DNA of 64,000 nt from Gemmatimonadota bacterium (lineage in GTDB: Bacteria; Gemmatimonadota; Gemmatimonadetes; Longimicrobiales; Gaopeijiaceae): the NCBI GenBank assembly GCA_009838975.1, contig VXQO01000051.1, positions 1 through 64,000 on the forward strand, in the 5' to 3' direction. This document shows positions 47,994-63,996 of this stretch, one piece after another (position 1 is the stretch's first letter; every line of letters begins with the position of its first letter). Below the pieces are notes generated by a model. The model had not been told where the DNA came from. It ran no database searches and was given only the letters and a program-made list of their open reading frames with translations. Made by a program: the position numbers and the translations under genes.

Positions 47994-49184
47994 CTATTCG
48001 ATGATTTCAGTAACGACGCCGGCGCCCACCGTGCGTCCGCCCTCACGGATCGCGAAGCGAAGCTCCTCGTCCATCGCGATCGGCGTGATCAGTTCCACTT
48101 CCATCTGCACGTTGTCCCCCGGCATCACCATCTCCACCCCGTCGGGCAGCATCGCCGACCCCGTCACGTCCGTCGTCCGGAAGTAGAACTGCGGCCGGTA
48201 TCCGTTGAAGAACGGCGTGTGACGGCCACCCTCCTCCTTCGTCAGCACGTACACCTCCGCCTTGAACTTCGTGTGCGGCGTGATCGACCCCGGAATCGCC
48301 AGAACCTGGCCCCGCGAGATCTCCGTCTTCCCCACACCCCGCAGCAGAAGCCCCGCGTTGTCTCCCGCCTGGCCCTGCTCCAGAAGCTTGCGGAACATCT
48401 CCACACCCGTCACCACCGTCCTGCGGTCCTCGCCCATCCCCACAATCTCCACCGTGTCTCCCTTGTGGATCACGCCCCGCTCGATCCGGCCCGTCGCCAC
48501 CGTGCCGCGGCCCGTGATCGAGAACACGTCCTCCACCGGCATCAGAAACGGCTTGTCGATGTCCCGCTCCGGCTCCGGAATGTACGTGTCGATCGCCTCC
48601 ATCAACTCATCGATGCACGCCCCCGCTTCCCCCTCGCCCCCGTTCTCCAGCGCATGCAGCGCGCTCCCCATCACCACCGGCAGATCGTCGCCCGGAAACC
48701 CCTGCTCGCTCAGCAGCTCCCGTACCTCCAGCTCCACCAGCTCCAGAAGCTCCTCGTCGTCCACCATGTCCACCTTGTTCATGAACACCACGATGTGCGG
48801 CACGTTCACCTGCCGCGCCAGAAGCACGTGCTCCCGCGTCTGGGGCATCGGCCCGTCCGCCGCGCTCACCACCAGAATCGCCCCGTCCATCTGCGCCGCA
48901 CCCGTGATCATGTTCTTCACGTAGTCCGCGTGCCCCGGACAGTCCACGTGCGCATAGTGCCGGTTCGCCGTCTCGTACTCCACGTGCGCCGTCGCGATCG
49001 TGATCCCCCGCTCCCGCTCCTCCGGCGCCTTGTCGATCTCGTCGAACGCAATCGCGTCCCCGCCGAACTTCTTCGCCTGCGCCAGCGTGATCGCCGCCGT
49101 CAACGTCGTCTTCCCGTGGTCCACATGCCCGATCGTCCCCACGTTCACATGCGGCTTCGTGCGCTCGAAGGTCTCCTTCGCCAT
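47994..49184 (-). CDS. tuf: Elongation factor Tu
   Basis: 396 residues. GTPase carrying aminoacyl-tRNA to the ribosome. G1 [11 protein letters not shown]2 region RGITI, G3 DCPGH, G4 NKVD. Third codon positions are almost all G or C, stronger than in neighbouring genes, as expected for a very highly expressed gene. It stands between fusA and rpsJ. Confidence 0.98.
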   Translation of the reverse strand: MAKETFERTKPHVNVGTIGHVDHGKTTLTAAITLAQAKKFGGDAIAFDEIDKAPEERERGITIATAHVEYETANRHYAHVDCPGHADYVKNMITGAAQMDGAILVVSAADGPMPQTREHVLLARQVNVPHIVVFMNKVDMVDDEELLELVELEVRELLSEQGFPGDDLPVVMGSALHALENGGEGEAGACIDELMEAIDTYIPEPERDIDKPFLMPVEDVFSITGRGTVATGRIERGVIHKGDTVEIVGMGEDRRTVVTGVEMFRKLLEQGQAGDNAGLLLRGVGKTEISRGQVLAIPGSITPHTKFKAEVYVLTKEEGGRHTPFFNGYRPQFYFRTTDVTGSAMLPDGVEMVMPGDNVQMEVELITPIAMDEELRFAIREGGRTVGAGVVTEIIE

Positions 49185-49224
49185 TCTTTCCTCGTCCGGG
49201 TTTGCGGTGGTTGAGGCAAGGGCG

Positions 49225-51315
49225 TCAGACGCCCGCCAGGACTTTCTTTCCGGCCTTGCTCGCGGCCGTCTCTTCGTAGTGTGAGAACTGCATGGTGTAA
49301 ACGGCGCGCCCCTGGCTCAGGGACCGCAGCCTGGTCGAGTAGCCGAACATCTCGCCGAGAGGTACACTCGCTCCGATCACCTGGGCATCTCCGCGGTCGG
49401 TCATCCCCCCTACCCGGCCGCGCCGAGCGGAGAGATCGCCGATGAGGTCACCCATGTACTCGGATGGGGTGACGATCTCGACATCCATCACCGGTTCCAG
49501 CAGCACGGGACCTGCCCTCTTCAGGGCTTCCTTCATGGCGATGGTGCCGGCGATCCTGAACGCCATTTCGCTCGAGTCGACATCGTGGTAGGAACCGTCC
49601 GTCAGTGCGGCCCTTACGTCGACCACCGGATAGCCTTCCACCACGCCCGAGCTGAGGGCGTCGCGGAGTCCCTGCTCCACGGCCGGGATGTACTCCCGTG
49701 GGACCACGCCCCCCTTTATCCGGTCCTCGAACACGAAGCCCGAGCCCTGTTCGCCGGGTTCGAGATCGATCACCACATGGCCGAATTGACCCCGCCCGCC
49801 GGTCTGCCTCACAAACCTGCCGACAACCTTGGACGCCGACTTGCGGATCGTCTCGCGGAAGGCCACCTGCGGCCTCCCGATGTTGGCCGAAACCGAGAAC
49901 TCGCGACGCAAGCGGTCGACGATGATCTCGAGGTGGAGTTCCCCCATGCCACTGATGATCGTCTGTCCGGTTTCGGGGTCCGTGTGCACCCGGAAGGTCG
50001 GATCTTCTTCAGCGAGCTTCGCGAGCCCCGTTCCGAGCTTGTCCTGATCGGCCTTGGTCTTCGGCTCGATGGCAACCGCAATGACGGGTTCCGGAAAGCT
50101 CATCGCCTCGAGAATGATCGGATCGTCGGGCACGCAGATCGTGTCGCCTGTGCGAACATTCTTCAAACCGATGACCGCGACGATGTCGCCCGCGAACACC
50201 TCCTCGCGCTCTTCACGCTTGTTGGCGTGCATCTGAAGAAGGCGGCCTGCGCGCTCCTTTCTTCCCTGGGTCGCGTTGAGCACCCGGCTGCCCTTGGGCA
50301 AGGATCCGGAGTAGACCCTCAGGTACGTCAGCCTTCCGACATAGGAGTCCGTCATGATCTTGAAGGCCAAGGCCGAGAACGGTGCATCGTCGGAGGCCTC
50401 GCGGGTCTGCCGCTCGCCATCGCCATACGGCGGGCGCCCTTCGATCGCGGGCACGTCCAGCGGCGACGGGAGGTAGTCGATCACGCCGTCGAGAAGCCGT
50501 TGTACGCCCTTGTTCTTGAAGGCGGAACCGCAGAACACGGGAAACAGCGTGCCGGAAGTGGTCGCGGCGCGGATCGCCTGGCGGACATCGTCTTCACCGA
50601 GTTCCTCACCGAGGAGGTAGCGCTCCAGCAGCGCATCGTCATGCTCCACGGCGGCTTCAACGAGGTCGTGGCGCAGGCTCTCCACCCTTTCGCGCAACGA
50701 GTCCGGGATGTCGACCTCGACGATCGTGGCCCCCAGTTCGTCGTCCCACACGAACGCCTTCATCGCGACGATGTCGATCACCCCCGTGAACAGGTCCGCC
50801 TCCCCGAGAGGGTATTGCACTGCGAAGGCGTTCGCGCCAAGGCGTTCGCGCATCATCCGGATCACGTTCTCGAAATCGGCGCCGGTGCGATCCATCTTGT
50901 TGACGAAGGCGATCCGGGGGACCCCGTAGCGGTCAGCCTGCCGCCACACCGTCTCGGACTGCGGTTCGACGCCACCGACCGCACAAAAGACAGCGATCGC
51001 TCCGTCAAGTACGCGAAGCGATCGCTCTACCTCGGCTGTGAAGTCCACATGGCCGGGGGTGTCGATGATGTTGATTCGGTATTCCGACCCATTCCGCCGC
51101 CAATACGCGGTCGTCGCCGCGGAGGTGATGGTGATTCCGCGTTCCTGTTCCTGTTCCATCCAGTCCATGGTCGCCGCACCCTCATGGACTTCGCCCATTC
51201 GGTGGAGGCGGCCGGTATAGAACAGGATCCGCTCGGTCGTCGTCGTCTTGCCGGCATCGATGTGGGCCATGATGCCGATATTCCGAAGCTTCGGAAGTGG
51301 TGTTTTCCTTGGCAT
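49225..51315 (-). CDS. fusA: Elongation factor G
   Basis: 696 residues. Translocase GTPase: [38 protein letters not shown], and domains II-V to the end, e.g. [30 protein letters not shown]. Standard length. 110 bases separate it from rpsG. Confidence 0.98.
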   Translation of the reverse strand: MPRKTPLPKLRNIGIMAHIDAGKTTTTERILFYTGRLHRMGEVHEGAATMDWMEQEQERGITITSAATTAYWRRNGSEYRINIIDTPGHVDFTAEVERSLRVLDGAIAVFCAVGGVEPQSETVWRQADRYGVPRIAFVNKMDRTGADFENVIRMMRERLGANAFAVQYPLGEADLFTGVIDIVAMKAFVWDDELGATIVEVDIPDSLRERVESLRHDLVEAAVEHDDALLERYLLGEELGEDDVRQAIRAATTSGTLFPVFCGSAFKNKGVQRLLDGVIDYLPSPLDVPAIEGRPPYGDGERQTREASDDAPFSALAFKIMTDSYVGRLTYLRVYSGSLPKGSRVLNATQGRKERAGRLLQMHANKREEREEVFAGDIVAVIGLKNVRTGDTICVPDDPIILEAMSFPEPVIAVAIEPKTKADQDKLGTGLAKLAEEDPTFRVHTDPETGQTIISGMGELHLEIIVDRLRREFSVSANIGRPQVAFRETIRKSASKVVGRFVRQTGGRGQFGHVVIDLEPGEQGSGFVFEDRIKGGVVPREYIPAVEQGLRDALSSGVVEGYPVVDVRAALTDGSYHDVDSSEMAFRIAGTIAMKEALKRAGPVLLEPVMDVEIVTPSEYMGDLIGDLSARRGRVGGMTDRGDAQVIGASVPLGEMFGYSTRLRSLSQGRAVYTMQFSHYEETAASKAGKKVLAGV

Positions 51316-51425
51316 TTTCTATTCTTCAACTCAGATCTCGGCCGTGCCTGTCAAACAGCGTTCCCGCCTGGGATCCCTCCCTGCCTGCCGGTGCCCGGGG
51401 GCCCGATGGCGGCGGGCTGGACGGC

Positions 51426-51896
51426 TTACCAGCGGTAGTGCGCGAACGCCTTGTTGGCTTCGGCCATCCGGTGCGTATCATCCTTCTTCTTCACGGTCGC
51501 GCCCTCCCCCCTGCTCGCAGCGAGGATTTCGCCGGCAAGGCGTTGGGACATGGTCCGCTCTCCCCGTTTCCGTGAGAAGCCGATCAGCCACTTGATGGCG
51601 AGCGCCTGGCGACGCTCCGGCCTCACTTCGATGGGGACCTGATAGGTGGCGCCTCCAACACGGCGGCTCTTCACTTCCAGAGCCGGTTTCGCGTTTGTCA
51701 GCGCCTGCTGGAAGACGTTCATGGAGGGCTGTCCAGCCTTGGTTTCCACGATGCCCATGGCGTCGTAGAAGATGGCCTCGGCCAGGGACTTCTTGCCGTC
51801 CAGCATCAACCCGTTGATGAACTTCTGGACGACTACGGATCCGTACCGCGGGTCTTCCGGAATCTTGCGGCGAACTGCCCTCGAACGACGGCTCAT
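51426..51896 (-). CDS. rpsG: 30S ribosomal protein S7
   Basis: 156 residues: [37 protein letters not shown] and [22 protein letters not shown]. Head-assembly initiator; in E. coli the repressor of this operon. 23 bases after rpsL. Confidence 0.97.
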   Translation of the reverse strand: MSRRSRAVRRKIPEDPRYGSVVVQKFINGLMLDGKKSLAEAIFYDAMGIVETKAGQPSMNVFQQALTNAKPALEVKSRRVGGATYQVPIEVRPERRQALAIKWLIGFSRKRGERTMSQRLAGEILAASRGEGATVKKKDDTHRMAEANKAFAHYRW

Positions 51897-51919
51897 GACG
51901 GCGACTCCACAGGTACGGC

Positions 51920-52291
51920 CTACTTCGGCCGTTTCGCTCCGTACTTGGACCGGGCCTGTTTGCGCCCCGCCACGCCCGAGGTGTCCAGCGTCCCCCGGAC
52001 GATATGGTAGCGGACGCCGGGGAGATCCCTCACCCTGCCCCCTCGAATCAGCACGATGGAGTGCTCCTGGAGGTTGTGGCCCTCGCCGCCGATGTATGCC
52101 GTTACTTCGTAGCCGTTGGTCAAGCGAACGCGAGCGACCTTCCGCAGCGCCGAATTGGGCTTCTTGGGGGTGGTGGTGTACACGCGGGTACACACCCCCC
52201 GCTTCTGCGGGTTCTTCTGGAGCGCGGGCGACTTGTTCTTCTTCGCGATCCGCGCCCGGCCATTCCGGACCAGCTGGTTCAGAGTAGGCAT
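51920..52291 (-). CDS. rpsL: 30S ribosomal protein S12
   Basis: 123 residues: [52 protein letters not shown] and [13 protein letters not shown]. The lysine residues whose change gives streptomycin resistance are the wild-type ones. First gene after the rpoC gap, downstream of a promoter and a hairpin. Confidence 0.98.
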   Translation of the reverse strand: MPTLNQLVRNGRARIAKKNKSPALQKNPQKRGVCTRVYTTTPKKPNSALRKVARVRLTNGYEVTAYIGGEGHNLQEHSIVLIRGGRVRDLPGVRYHIVRGTLDTSGVAGRKQARSKYGAKRPK

Positions 52292-52350
52292 GACGGCCGA
52301 ACTCGTTCCTCGTCTCTTCCTCTCGTGCGGGAAACCAGCAACAGGGGCGA

Positions 52351-52385
52351 ACAAAAGCGCGCTTGGGGCAATCAATCAAGCGCGC
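52351..52385 (-). terminator. Intrinsic-terminator-like hairpin in the rpsL leader
   Basis: On the minus strand GCGCGCTTG and CAAGCGCGC form a perfect 9-bp stem with an 11-base loop, followed at once by TTTTGTT. It lies about 50 bases downstream of the promoter at 52437-52465 and 60 bases before the rpsL ATG. It can end rpoBC transcripts, or act as an attenuator of the str operon. Confidence 0.7.
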
Positions 52386-52436
52386 CGATTCGCCCGGAGA
52401 GCTGAGCCTCCAGGCCATTTCCTGGACAGCCTGGAA

Positions 52437-52465
52437 AAGGTAGGGGAAGACCCCCACCGTGTCAA
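52437..52465 (-). promoter_or_regulatory. Promoter for rpsL-rpsG-fusA-tuf
   Basis: Minus strand: TTGACA (52465-52460), a 17-base spacer, then TACCTT (52442-52437). The -35 is perfect and the spacing ideal; the -10 matches the consensus at three positions. It lies about 100 bases after the rpoC stop, in the only sizeable gap in this part of the block. Confidence 0.55.
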
Positions 52466-52499
52466 CAGGAGCAGAGGTCGGCGGCGACCCGGATCACGG

Positions 52500-52532
52500 T
52501 CCCCGGGGCGAGGTCGCCCGAGCCCCCGGGGA
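52500..52532 (-). other. GC-rich inverted repeat just after rpoC
   Basis: Nine-base arms TCCCCGGGG and CCCCGGGGA separated by 15 bases, 31 bases past the rpoC stop. There is no T-run, so it is not a classical terminator, but it may stall polymerase or protect the rpoBC mRNA end. Confidence 0.35.
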
Positions 52533-52562
52533 GCACGTGGTCCACCGCCGCCACCACCCGGC

Positions 52563-55500
52563 CTACTCCGCCGGGACTTCCTCCACTTCCGCACCGAGGC
52601 CAGGCAGGAATTCGCCCGGGTCGGTCAGCGGCAGGATCTCTTCATCGTAGTAGTCCCGCTCCACCTGGAACTCGATGTCGTGCCACCTGTGCGCGCCGGT
52701 TCCGGCCGGGATCAGGTGCCCGATGATGATGTTCTCCTTCAGCCCCTTCAGGTCGTCTCTGGCGCCCCGCACCGCCGCGTCGGTCAGCACTCTGGTGGTC
52801 TCCTGGAAGGAAGCCGCCGAGATGAATGAATCGGTGGTGAGGCTCGCCTTGGTGATGCCGAGCAGGAGCGGCTCATAGATGGCCGGCTTCTTCCCTTCCG
52901 CCTGGGCCAACTCGTTGATCTGCCTGAATTCCACCCGGTCCACGTGGTCGCCCTCCAACAGGTGGGTCTCGCCCGGATCGACGACCCTCACCTTCTGCAG
53001 CATCTGCCTGACGATCACACCGATGTGCTTGTCGTTGATGGTCACGCCCTGAAGCCGGTAGACTTCCTGGATCTCGTTCAGCAGGTACTTCTGAACGGCT
53101 CGCGGCCCCTTGATCTTCAGGATGTCGTGAGGGTTGATCGGCCCCTCCGACAGCCGGTCGCCAGCGCGAACCTGGTCACCCTGATGGACGCGCATGTGCT
53201 TTCCTACCGGCACGTCATACTTCCTGCGCTGCCCGCTCTTCGGCGCGACGAACACTTCACGCTTGCCTCGCTTGATGTCGCCGAAGGAGACCGTCCCGTC
53301 GATCTCCGTGATGATCGCCGGATCCTTGGGACTGCGAGCTTCGAACAACTCCGCCACTCGGGGCAGGCCGCCCGTGATGTCGCGGGTCTTGTAGACTTCG
53401 CGGCTGATCCTGGCAATCCTGTCCCCCGGACGCACCTCGTCGCCGTGTGAACACAGCAACTGGGCGCCGACGGGTATGATGAACTCCTTCACCAGCTCGC
53501 TCGACGGTGCCTCGCCCGCCCGGATCTGGATCGTGGGATGCAACTTCTTGTCCCTGTCCTCGATCACCATCATCTGGCGGCGGCCCGTCGATTCGTCCAG
53601 TTCTTCGCGCACCGTCTGTTCTTCGACGATGTCCACGAAGCGCAGGTAGCCCTCCGAGTCCCCCACGATGGGCTCGGAGTACGGATCCCAGCTGAACAGC
53701 AGGTCGCCGGCCCGGATTCGCATGCCTTCGTCGACGTGGATCTCTGCGCCGTAGGGGACCGCAAGCTTGCTCCGCACTTGGCCCTCTCGCGTCTGCATGA
53801 CGATCTTGCCCTCCCGCGAGGTCACGATGCGCTTGTCGTTGCGGTTCGTCACCGTGGTCACGCGATCGAGCGCGACGATTCCCGAGATCTTCGACTTTCG
53901 CTGGTTCTGGGCTGCGATGCGGGCCGCAGTGCCGCCGATGTGGAAGGTTCTCAGCGTGAGCTGGGTCCCGGGTTCGCCGATCGATTGCGCCGCGATGATT
54001 CCGACGGCCTCTCCGATGTCCACGGGTTGCATGGTGGCCAGGTTGCGGCCATAGCACATCCGACAGATTCCCCGCTTGGTCTCGCAGGTGAGCACCGAGC
54101 GAATCTTCACCGACTGGATCCCGGCATCCTCGATCGCCTCGGCGGCCTCCTCGCTGATCAGCTCGTTTGCCGTGAGGATCAATTCGCCGTCGATCGGATC
54201 GTAGACGCTTTCCAGGGCGACGTTCCCCACGATCCTGTCCGCGAGCGGCTCGACGATGTCCTCCCCTTCCTTGAGCGCACTCATCGGGATTCCCTGGAAG
54301 GTTCCGCAGTCGTCCTCGGCGATCGTCACGTCCTGGGCGACATCGACCAGACGCCGCGTGAGGTAGCCGGCGTCGGCGGTCTTGAGGGCCGTGTCGGCGA
54401 GTCCCTTCCGCGCGCCGTGGGTCGAGATGAAGTACTCGACGACCGAAAGGCCTTCGCGGAAGTTCGACCTGATCGGACTCTCGATGATCTCCCCGATCCC
54501 ACCCGTCAGCTTCTTCTGCGGCTTGGCCATGAGGCCGCGCATCCCGGCCAGCTGACGCATCTGGTCGCGGTTCCCGCGCGCCCCGGAGGTCATCATCATG
54601 TACACGGGATTGAACCCGCCCTTGGACCTCTCGAGGTGCTGCACCATGGCATCGGCCACGTCGTTGTTGGCGTGGGTCCAGGTGTCGATGATCTTGTTGT
54701 AGCGCTCCCCGTTTGAAATGAAGCCGGAGGCGTACGCGTTCTGGAATCGCGTAACCTCCTGCGTGGCGTCCTCGAGCAGTTGCGCCTTCTCCGGGGGGAC
54801 CTCGAGATCGTCGACCCCCACCGATACGCCACCCAGCGTCGCGTAGCGGAAACCGAAGTCCTTGAGGTGGTCGAGGAACTGCGTTGTCGCCGCCAGCCCT
54901 GCATCGGTGAAGCACCGGAAGACCAGGTCCCCGAGCTGCTTCTTCCCGAACGTCCGATTCAGAAAACCGATCGACTCGGGGATTATGGAGTTGAAGAGGA
55001 CGCGCCCCACGGTGGTCCGCACCCACTCGGGCCGGGCCGAGGGCCCACCTTCAATCCCGCCGCCGGCCGGACTCACCCAGAAGTGGCAGGGGGTCGAAAA
55101 CTCCACGTGACCGTGGGCGAGAGCCATCTCCACCTCTCCGTACGACGAGAAGCGGCGGGCGTCGCCGTACAGGGTGTCGAGCCGGGATTCGGCCTCGGCC
55201 CGCTGCGCCTCCGGAACCTTGGTGGAGCTCGCCACCGGCTCGAGTTGGGCGATTTCGATCGGCGGCTTCGTAAGGTAGTAGCACCCGATCACCATGTCCT
55301 GGCTGGGAGCGGCCACGGGCCGTCCGTTCGACGGCAGAAGAACGTTGTTGCTCGACAGCATCAGAACCCGGGCTTCGAGCTGCGCCTCGTAGGAGAGCGG
55401 CAGATGCACGGCCATCTGGTCTCCGTCGAAGTCGGCGTTGAACGCCGTGCAGACCAGGGGATGAATGCGGATCGCCTTGCCCTCGACGAGAACCGGCTCG

Positions 55501-56879
55501 AAGGCCTGAATCCCGATGCGGTGGAGCGTGGGGGCACGGTTGAGCAGGACCGGGTGGTCGCGGATGATGTCCTCCAGCACCTCGTAGACCTTGGGATCGT
55601 CCTGTTCGACGATCTTCTTGGCCCGCTTCACCGTCTCCGCCTCGCCTCGCTTCTCCAGCTCGTGGATGATGAACGGCTTGAAGAGTTCGACCGCCATCGC
55701 CTTCGGCAACCCGCACTGGTGCAGCTTGAGTTCCGGGCCCACCACGATCACCGAGCGCCCGGAGTAGTCGACGCGCTTGCCCAGCAGATTCAGTCGGAAG
55801 CGCCCCTGCTTCCCCTTGAGCATGTCCGAAAGCGACTTCAGCGGCCGTTTGCCCCGGCCCCGGATCGCCTTGGACCGGCGCCCGTTGTCGAAGAGCGCGT
55901 CGACTGATTCCTGGAGCATCCGCTTTTCATTCCTGAGAATCACCTCGGGAGCCCGCATCTCGATCAGCTTCTTCAGCCGGTTGTTCCGGTTGATGACCCG
56001 GCGGTAGAGGTCGTTCAGGTCGGACGTTGCGAACCGTCCTCCGTCGAGAGGCACCAGGGGGCGCAAATCGGGTGGTATTACCGGGATCACGTCCAGCACC
56101 ATCCACTCGGGCTTGTTGCGCTTGTCCGGCGTGTCGCCCGAGTTCCGCAGCGCGTCGACCACCTTGAGCCGGCGCAGCTTCCGCTTTTTGCGATGCTGAG
56201 ATGTCTCGGTTGCTATCTCGTGACGCAGCCACGCTGCCAGACGGTCGAGACCCTTTCCGTCCCGGTTCTGCTCGGCGATGGGGATCTCGGGCGAGTCGAG
56301 CCGCTTCAGGAGCGTCCGGGCCGCCTCGGCTCCGATCTCCGCCTTGAAGTTCCCGTCCTCTTCCGCCCGTGCCTTGACGCGCAGGTCGTAGTACTCGTCC
56401 TCGTCGAGCAGGTCCAGGAATTCGACATCCTGGTTCCCGGGATTGGTGACGACATAGGCGGCGTAGTAGATGACCTGCTCGAGGTCCTTGAGCGTCATCC
56501 CCAGCAGGTAGCCCAGCTGGCTCGGCAGTGTCTTGAGAAACCAGATGTGGCTCACGGGTACTGCCATCTCGATGTGGCCGATCCTCTCGCGACGGACCTT
56601 GGAGAGCGTGACCTCCACGCCACAGCGGTCGCAGACGATGCCGCGGAAGCGAATCCGCTTGTATTTGCCGCAGGCACATTCCCAGTCCTTCACCGGCCCG
56701 AATATGCGCTGGCAGAAGAGCCCCGAGGGTTCCGGCTTGAACGAGCGGTAGTTAATGGTCTCCGGCTTGGTCACCTCGCCGTATGACCACTCGCGAACAT
56801 CCTCCGACGAAGCGATCCTGATCCGGATGAAGTCGAAATCCGAGGACCGTGCTTCCTTTGGGCGGGGAAAGTCGATCAT
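52563..56879 (-). CDS. rpoC: RNA polymerase beta-prime subunit
   Basis: 1438 residues from the ATG at 56879, which has GGAAGG 7 bases upstream; a TTG two codons earlier is possible. N-terminal zinc site [20 protein letters not shown], catalytic [12 protein letters not shown], and the second zinc site [13 protein letters not shown]. The trigger-loop region is in [21 protein letters not shown]. All conserved blocks are present and in order. Confidence 0.97.
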   Translation of the reverse strand: MIDFPRPKEARSSDFDFIRIRIASSEDVREWSYGEVTKPETINYRSFKPEPSGLFCQRIFGPVKDWECACGKYKRIRFRGIVCDRCGVEVTLSKVRRERIGHIEMAVPVSHIWFLKTLPSQLGYLLGMTLKDLEQVIYYAAYVVTNPGNQDVEFLDLLDEDEYYDLRVKARAEEDGNFKAEIGAEAARTLLKRLDSPEIPIAEQNRDGKGLDRLAAWLRHEIATETSQHRKKRKLRRLKVVDALRNSGDTPDKRNKPEWMVLDVIPVIPPDLRPLVPLDGGRFATSDLNDLYRRVINRNNRLKKLIEMRAPEVILRNEKRMLQESVDALFDNGRRSKAIRGRGKRPLKSLSDMLKGKQGRFRLNLLGKRVDYSGRSVIVVGPELKLHQCGLPKAMAVELFKPFIIHELEKRGEAETVKRAKKIVEQDDPKVYEVLEDIIRDHPVLLNRAPTLHRIGIQAFEPVLVEGKAIRIHPLVCTAFNADFDGDQMAVHLPLSYEAQLEARVLMLSSNNVLLPSNGRPVAAPSQDMVIGCYYLTKPPIEIAQLEPVASSTKVPEAQRAEAESRLDTLYGDARRFSSYGEVEMALAHGHVEFSTPCHFWVSPAGGGIEGGPSARPEWVRTTVGRVLFNSIIPESIGFLNRTFGKKQLGDLVFRCFTDAGLAATTQFLDHLKDFGFRYATLGGVSVGVDDLEVPPEKAQLLEDATQEVTRFQNAYASGFISNGERYNKIIDTWTHANNDVADAMVQHLERSKGGFNPVYMMMTSGARGNRDQMRQLAGMRGLMAKPQKKLTGGIGEIIESPIRSNFREGLSVVEYFISTHGARKGLADTALKTADAGYLTRRLVDVAQDVTIAEDDCGTFQGIPMSALKEGEDIVEPLADRIVGNVALESVYDPIDGELILTANELISEEAAEAIEDAGIQSVKIRSVLTCETKRGICRMCYGRNLATMQPVDIGEAVGIIAAQSIGEPGTQLTLRTFHIGGTAARIAAQNQRKSKISGIVALDRVTTVTNRNDKRIVTSREGKIVMQTREGQVRSKLAVPYGAEIHVDEGMRIRAGDLLFSWDPYSEPIVGDSEGYLRFVDIVEEQTVREELDESTGRRQMMVIEDRDKKLHPTIQIRAGEAPSSELVKEFIIPVGAQLLCSHGDEVRPGDRIARISREVYKTRDITGGLPRVAELFEARSPKDPAIITEIDGTVSFGDIKRGKREVFVAPKSGQRRKYDVPVGKHMRVHQGDQVRAGDRLSEGPINPHDILKIKGPRAVQKYLLNEIQEVYRLQGVTINDKHIGVIVRQMLQKVRVVDPGETHLLEGDHVDRVEFRQINELAQAEGKKPAIYEPLLLGITKASLTTDSFISAASFQETTRVLTDAAVRGARDDLKGLKENIIIGHLIPAGTGAHRWHDIEFQVERDYYDEEILPLTDPGEFLPGLGAEVEEVPAE

Positions 56880-56898
56880 GTTCAATCCTTCCTTGGGA

Positions 56899-61113
<4,215 letters not shown>

Positions 61114-61202
61114 TGGACTACTCCCCTGTCATGGTTGCCTGCATCGATGCACGGAACGGGGGTACACGGAGACCACGCGCGCACGGACGCACGTGGCCCC
61201 TC

Positions 61203-61258
61203 GACTGCGATGCAGTCTGTCGATCTTTCCCTGCTCCGTCCGCTCTGGCGGGGCGGAG
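61203..61258 (-). other. Two RNA hairpins in the rplL-rpoB gap
   Basis: The 187-base gap 61114-61300 contains no gene. On the minus strand an interrupted stem CTCCG..CCGC-CAGA-GCGG.CGGAG (61258-61234) is followed by a perfect GACTGC-ATC-GCAGTC hairpin (61217-61203). In E. coli the same gap holds an attenuator and an RNase III site; these hairpins could play that part. Confidence 0.45.
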
Positions 61259-61300
61259 CTGCCCTCCGGTGACCCGGACAGCAAACTCGGACGGCCCCAA

Positions 61301-61681
61301 CTACTTGAGGTTGACCGTAGCGCCGACTGCTTCGAGCTTGCCTTTGATCTCTTCCGCTTCTTCCTTGGTCACCGCCTCCCGGATCGGGCTGGGGGCTCCA
61401 TCGACTACCGCCTTGGCCTCCTTGAGACCGAGGCTGGTGATCTCTCGCACCACCTTGATCACCTGGATCTTCTTCGCCCCGAAGGATTCGAGGATCACGT
61501 CGAACTCGTCCTTCTCCTCTTCGGCCTCGGCAGCCTCGGCAACCGCACCCGGCGCGGCCATCGCGGGCGCCGCTACCGCGGTCACGTTGAACTGCTGCTT
61601 GAAGGCTTCGACGAACTCGGAGAGCTCGATCACGGTCATGTTGCCGAAGGTCTCGAGCAGTTCCTGTTGATTCACGGCCAT
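61301..61681 (-). CDS. rplL: 50S ribosomal protein L7/L12
   Basis: 126 residues. N-terminal dimer domain [18 protein letters not shown], Ala/Glu hinge, and the C-terminal factor-binding domain [39 protein letters not shown]. Stalk protein recruiting EF-Tu and EF-G. ATG at 61681. Confidence 0.97.
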   Translation of the reverse strand: MAVNQQELLETFGNMTVIELSEFVEAFKQQFNVTAVAAPAMAAPGAVAEAAEAEEEKDEFDVILESFGAKKIQVIKVVREITSLGLKEAKAVVDGAPSPIREAVTKEEAEEIKGKLEAVGATVNLK

Positions 61682-61727
61682 TATCTCATTTCCTCCTGGG
61701 GTTTGCCCGGCTCTGCGGGCTTCTGGT

Positions 61728-62264
61728 TCAACTGCCGCTGCCCTGCGACTCCAACGCTTCACGTAGCGCGTCGATGAGACCCGCCATTTCCTGGGTCTTG
61801 CCGCTCAATGCGGCCACGAGCGCGGACATCGGTCCGCCCAGCGCGCCCGCGATCTCGGACAAGAGTTCCTCTCTGGAAGGAAGACGTGAGACCCGCACAA
61901 TGTCCTCGGGCTCGAGGACGTTCGTTTCCAGTACACCGACCTTGAAGACCGGCCTGTCGTCATTCTCCTTCGCGAAGTCCACCACCACCCTGGCTGCGCC
62001 GACGACGCTCTCGTCACTGAAGACCACTCCCGTCGGCCCTGTCAGGTAGCTGGAGACGTCAGGCATGTCGGTCTCGGCCATCGCCCGGCGGAGCAACCGG
62101 TTCTTCACCACCAGAAACTCGCCGTCGACCTTCTTTACTTCCCGGCGCAGGCTGGTCATCGCCTGCACGTTCAGACCCGTGAAGTCGGTCAGGAAGATCG
62201 CTTCCGTCCTGCTCAGCCGATCTCGCATCTCGGCGACGAACGCCTGTTTCTCTTCCCTGGTCAT
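61728..62264 (-). CDS. rplJ: 50S ribosomal protein L10
   Basis: 178 residues: [47 protein letters not shown], then the C-terminal helix that binds L7/L12 dimers. It begins 4 bases after the rplA stop, so the long rplJ leader known from E. coli is absent. Confidence 0.95.
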   Translation of the reverse strand: MTREEKQAFVAEMRDRLSRTEAIFLTDFTGLNVQAMTSLRREVKKVDGEFLVVKNRLLRRAMAETDMPDVSSYLTGPTGVVFSDESVVGAARVVVDFAKENDDRPVFKVGVLETNVLEPEDIVRVSRLPSREELLSEIAGALGGPMSALVAALSGKTQEMAGLIDALREALESQGSGS

Positions 62265-62267
62265 GAC

Positions 62268-62966
62268 TCAGGCACTCCGGGTAAAGCTGTTGGGATCTAC
62301 CGGGACACCGGGGCCCATCGTGCTGGCCACGGTGACGCTCTTGACGTAGGTGCCCTTGGCGGCCGCGGGTTTCGCCCGCAGAACCGAAGCCATGAAGGCG
62401 TTCAGATTCTCCTCCAGGCGCTCGACCTCGAAGGACACCCTGCCGATGGGGGCGTGCAGGTTGCCGGTCTTGTCCACGCGGTACTCGATCTTTCCGGCCT
62501 TGATCTCCTGGATGGCGCGGCCGACGTCCGGGGTCACCGTGCCCGCCTTGGGGGTCGGCATGAGTCCACGGGGACCCAGGATTCTGCCCAGCGGGCCCAC
62601 CATGCGCATCATGTCGGGGGTCGCCACACACACGTCGAAATCCAGCCACCCCTCCTTGATCTTCGCCACATAGTCCACGCCGACGAACTCCGCGCCTGCT
62701 TCACGCGCCTCGGTCTCCTTGTCTCCCTGGCAGATGGCCAGCACGCGAACCGACTTTCCGGTGCCGTGGGGCAGGACGACGGTTCCACGAACGACCTGAT
62801 CGGCCCTGCGTGGATCCACACCCAGATGAGTGGCGACCTCGACGCTCTCGTCGAACCTCGCGTACGCCATCGTCTTGACCTGTCCGAGCGCATCCCGGGC
62901 GGGGTGCCGGGTCTGCCGGTCGTAGGACCCGCGCGCTTCCGAGTACTTCCTGCTGCGTCTAGGCAT
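62268..62966 (-). CDS. rplA: 50S ribosomal protein L1
   Basis: 232 residues from the ATG at 62966. [39 protein letters not shown] and [18 protein letters not shown] are diagnostic. L1-stalk protein moving the E-site tRNA. 19 bases after rplK. Confidence 0.96.
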   Translation of the reverse strand: MPRRSRKYSEARGSYDRQTRHPARDALGQVKTMAYARFDESVEVATHLGVDPRRADQVVRGTVVLPHGTGKSVRVLAICQGDKETEAREAGAEFVGVDYVAKIKEGWLDFDVCVATPDMMRMVGPLGRILGPRGLMPTPKAGTVTPDVGRAIQEIKAGKIEYRVDKTGNLHAPIGRVSFEVERLEENLNAFMASVLRAKPAAAKGTYVKSVTVASTMGPGVPVDPNSFTRSA

Positions 62967-62985
62967 TTTCGACTTTCCTGGCGGT

Positions 62986-63438
62986 TCAGGCCGTGATCTC
63001 CCCTTCCACGGTGATTCCCATGGAACGGGCGGTTCCGGCAACGATGCGCATGGCCGAGCCGATGTCGTCGGTATTGAGATCCGGGAGCTTCGTGTGTGCG
63101 ATCTCCCTGACCTGTTCCAACGACAGCGTCGCCACCGTTTCCTCGAGGGAGTTGGCTGCGGCCTTCTCGATTCCCGCGGCCCTCAGGATCAGGAAGGATG
63201 CCGGCGGCGTCTTCGTGATGAACGAAAAGGAACGGTCGGCATAGATGGTGATCTCCACCGGCGTAAGCGTGCCGGCCTGCTTCTGGGTCTGCGCGTTGAA
63301 CTGCTTGCAGAAGTCCATGATGTTCACGCCATGCTGCCCCAGGGCAGGGCCCACGGGCGGGGCAGGATTCGCCTGTCCCGCCTTGATCTGCAGCTTGATG
63401 AAGCCGAGGACCTTCTTCCTTGCCGTACGCTTTGCCAT
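62986..63438 (-). CDS. rplK: 50S ribosomal protein L11
   Basis: 150 residues. [38 protein letters not shown] and the C-terminal rRNA-binding domain ending [12 protein letters not shown]. Base of the stalk, thiostrepton site. 21 bases after nusG. Confidence 0.97.
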   Translation of the reverse strand: MAKRTARKKVLGFIKLQIKAGQANPAPPVGPALGQHGVNIMDFCKQFNAQTQKQAGTLTPVEITIYADRSFSFITKTPPASFLILRAAGIEKAAANSLEETVATLSLEQVREIAHTKLPDLNTDDIGSAMRIVAGTARSMGITVEGEITA

Positions 63439-63459
63439 ATCTCCGAGACTCCTTGGCTG

Positions 63460-63996
63460 CTAGAAACCCCTCAGCTGGGTGAAGTCCAGTTCGACCGAGG
63501 TCGGACGCCCGAAAAGGGAAACCTCCACCTTGACCTTTCCCTTTTCCGGGTAGACGTCCTGCACGGTTCCCGAGAAGTCGGTGAAGGGACCCTGGATCAC
63601 CTCCACCACCTGCCCGGCGCGGAAGGGGATCTCCTCGCGGCCGGCCTTCTCCTCGCTCGTTTCGATTCCCAGAATCTTGTTGATGTCCTCTTCGCGAAGC
63701 GGCTGGGGATCTCCCGCCTGCGTCACGAACCTCACGCCCTTCATGGCGTTGATGGTGTGTTCGGTGCGCTCGTTCAGGACCATCCGTACGAGGACGTAGC
63801 CGGGGTACATCGGCTTGGTCACGGGGACCCGCTTGCCGCGCCGGATCTCGACGACTTCCTGCGTCGGGACCAGCACTTCACGGATCTCCGCCACGGAATC
63901 CGAGTGCTTGTCGATCTCCTGCTGGATGAGCTTCCTGACCCGGTTCTCGTGCCGCGCCTGGGTCTGGAGAGCGTACCAGCGGTCGCCTTCGCTCAA
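63460..63996 (-). CDS. nusG: Transcription termination/antitermination factor NusG
   Basis: 178 residues visible. NGN domain RWYALQTQARHENRV, PMYPGYVLVRMVLNE, and the KOW domain RAGQVVEVIQGPFTDFSGTVQDV. The first visible start is TTG at 63996, four bases from the window edge, so an upstream start outside the window cannot be excluded. It couples RNA polymerase to the ribosome through S10 and to Rho. Confidence 0.95.
   Translation of the reverse strand: MSEGDRWYALQTQARHENRVRKLIQQEIDKHSDSVAEIREVLVPTQEVVEIRRGKRVPVTKPMYPGYVLVRMVLNERTEHTINAMKGVRFVTQAGDPQPLREEDINKILGIETSEEKAGREEIPFRAGQVVEVIQGPFTDFSGTVQDVYPEKGKVKVEVSLFGRPTSVELDFTQLRGF

Noticed and set aside
51316-51425. Promoter for fusA from a TTGACA at 51354-51349
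   Set aside because: No acceptable -10 hexamer at 15-19 bases; probably chance.
51426-52457. Extension of rpsG upstream through rpsL and the leader
   Set aside because: It reads rpsL in the wrong phase; the S7 start at 51896 is conserved.
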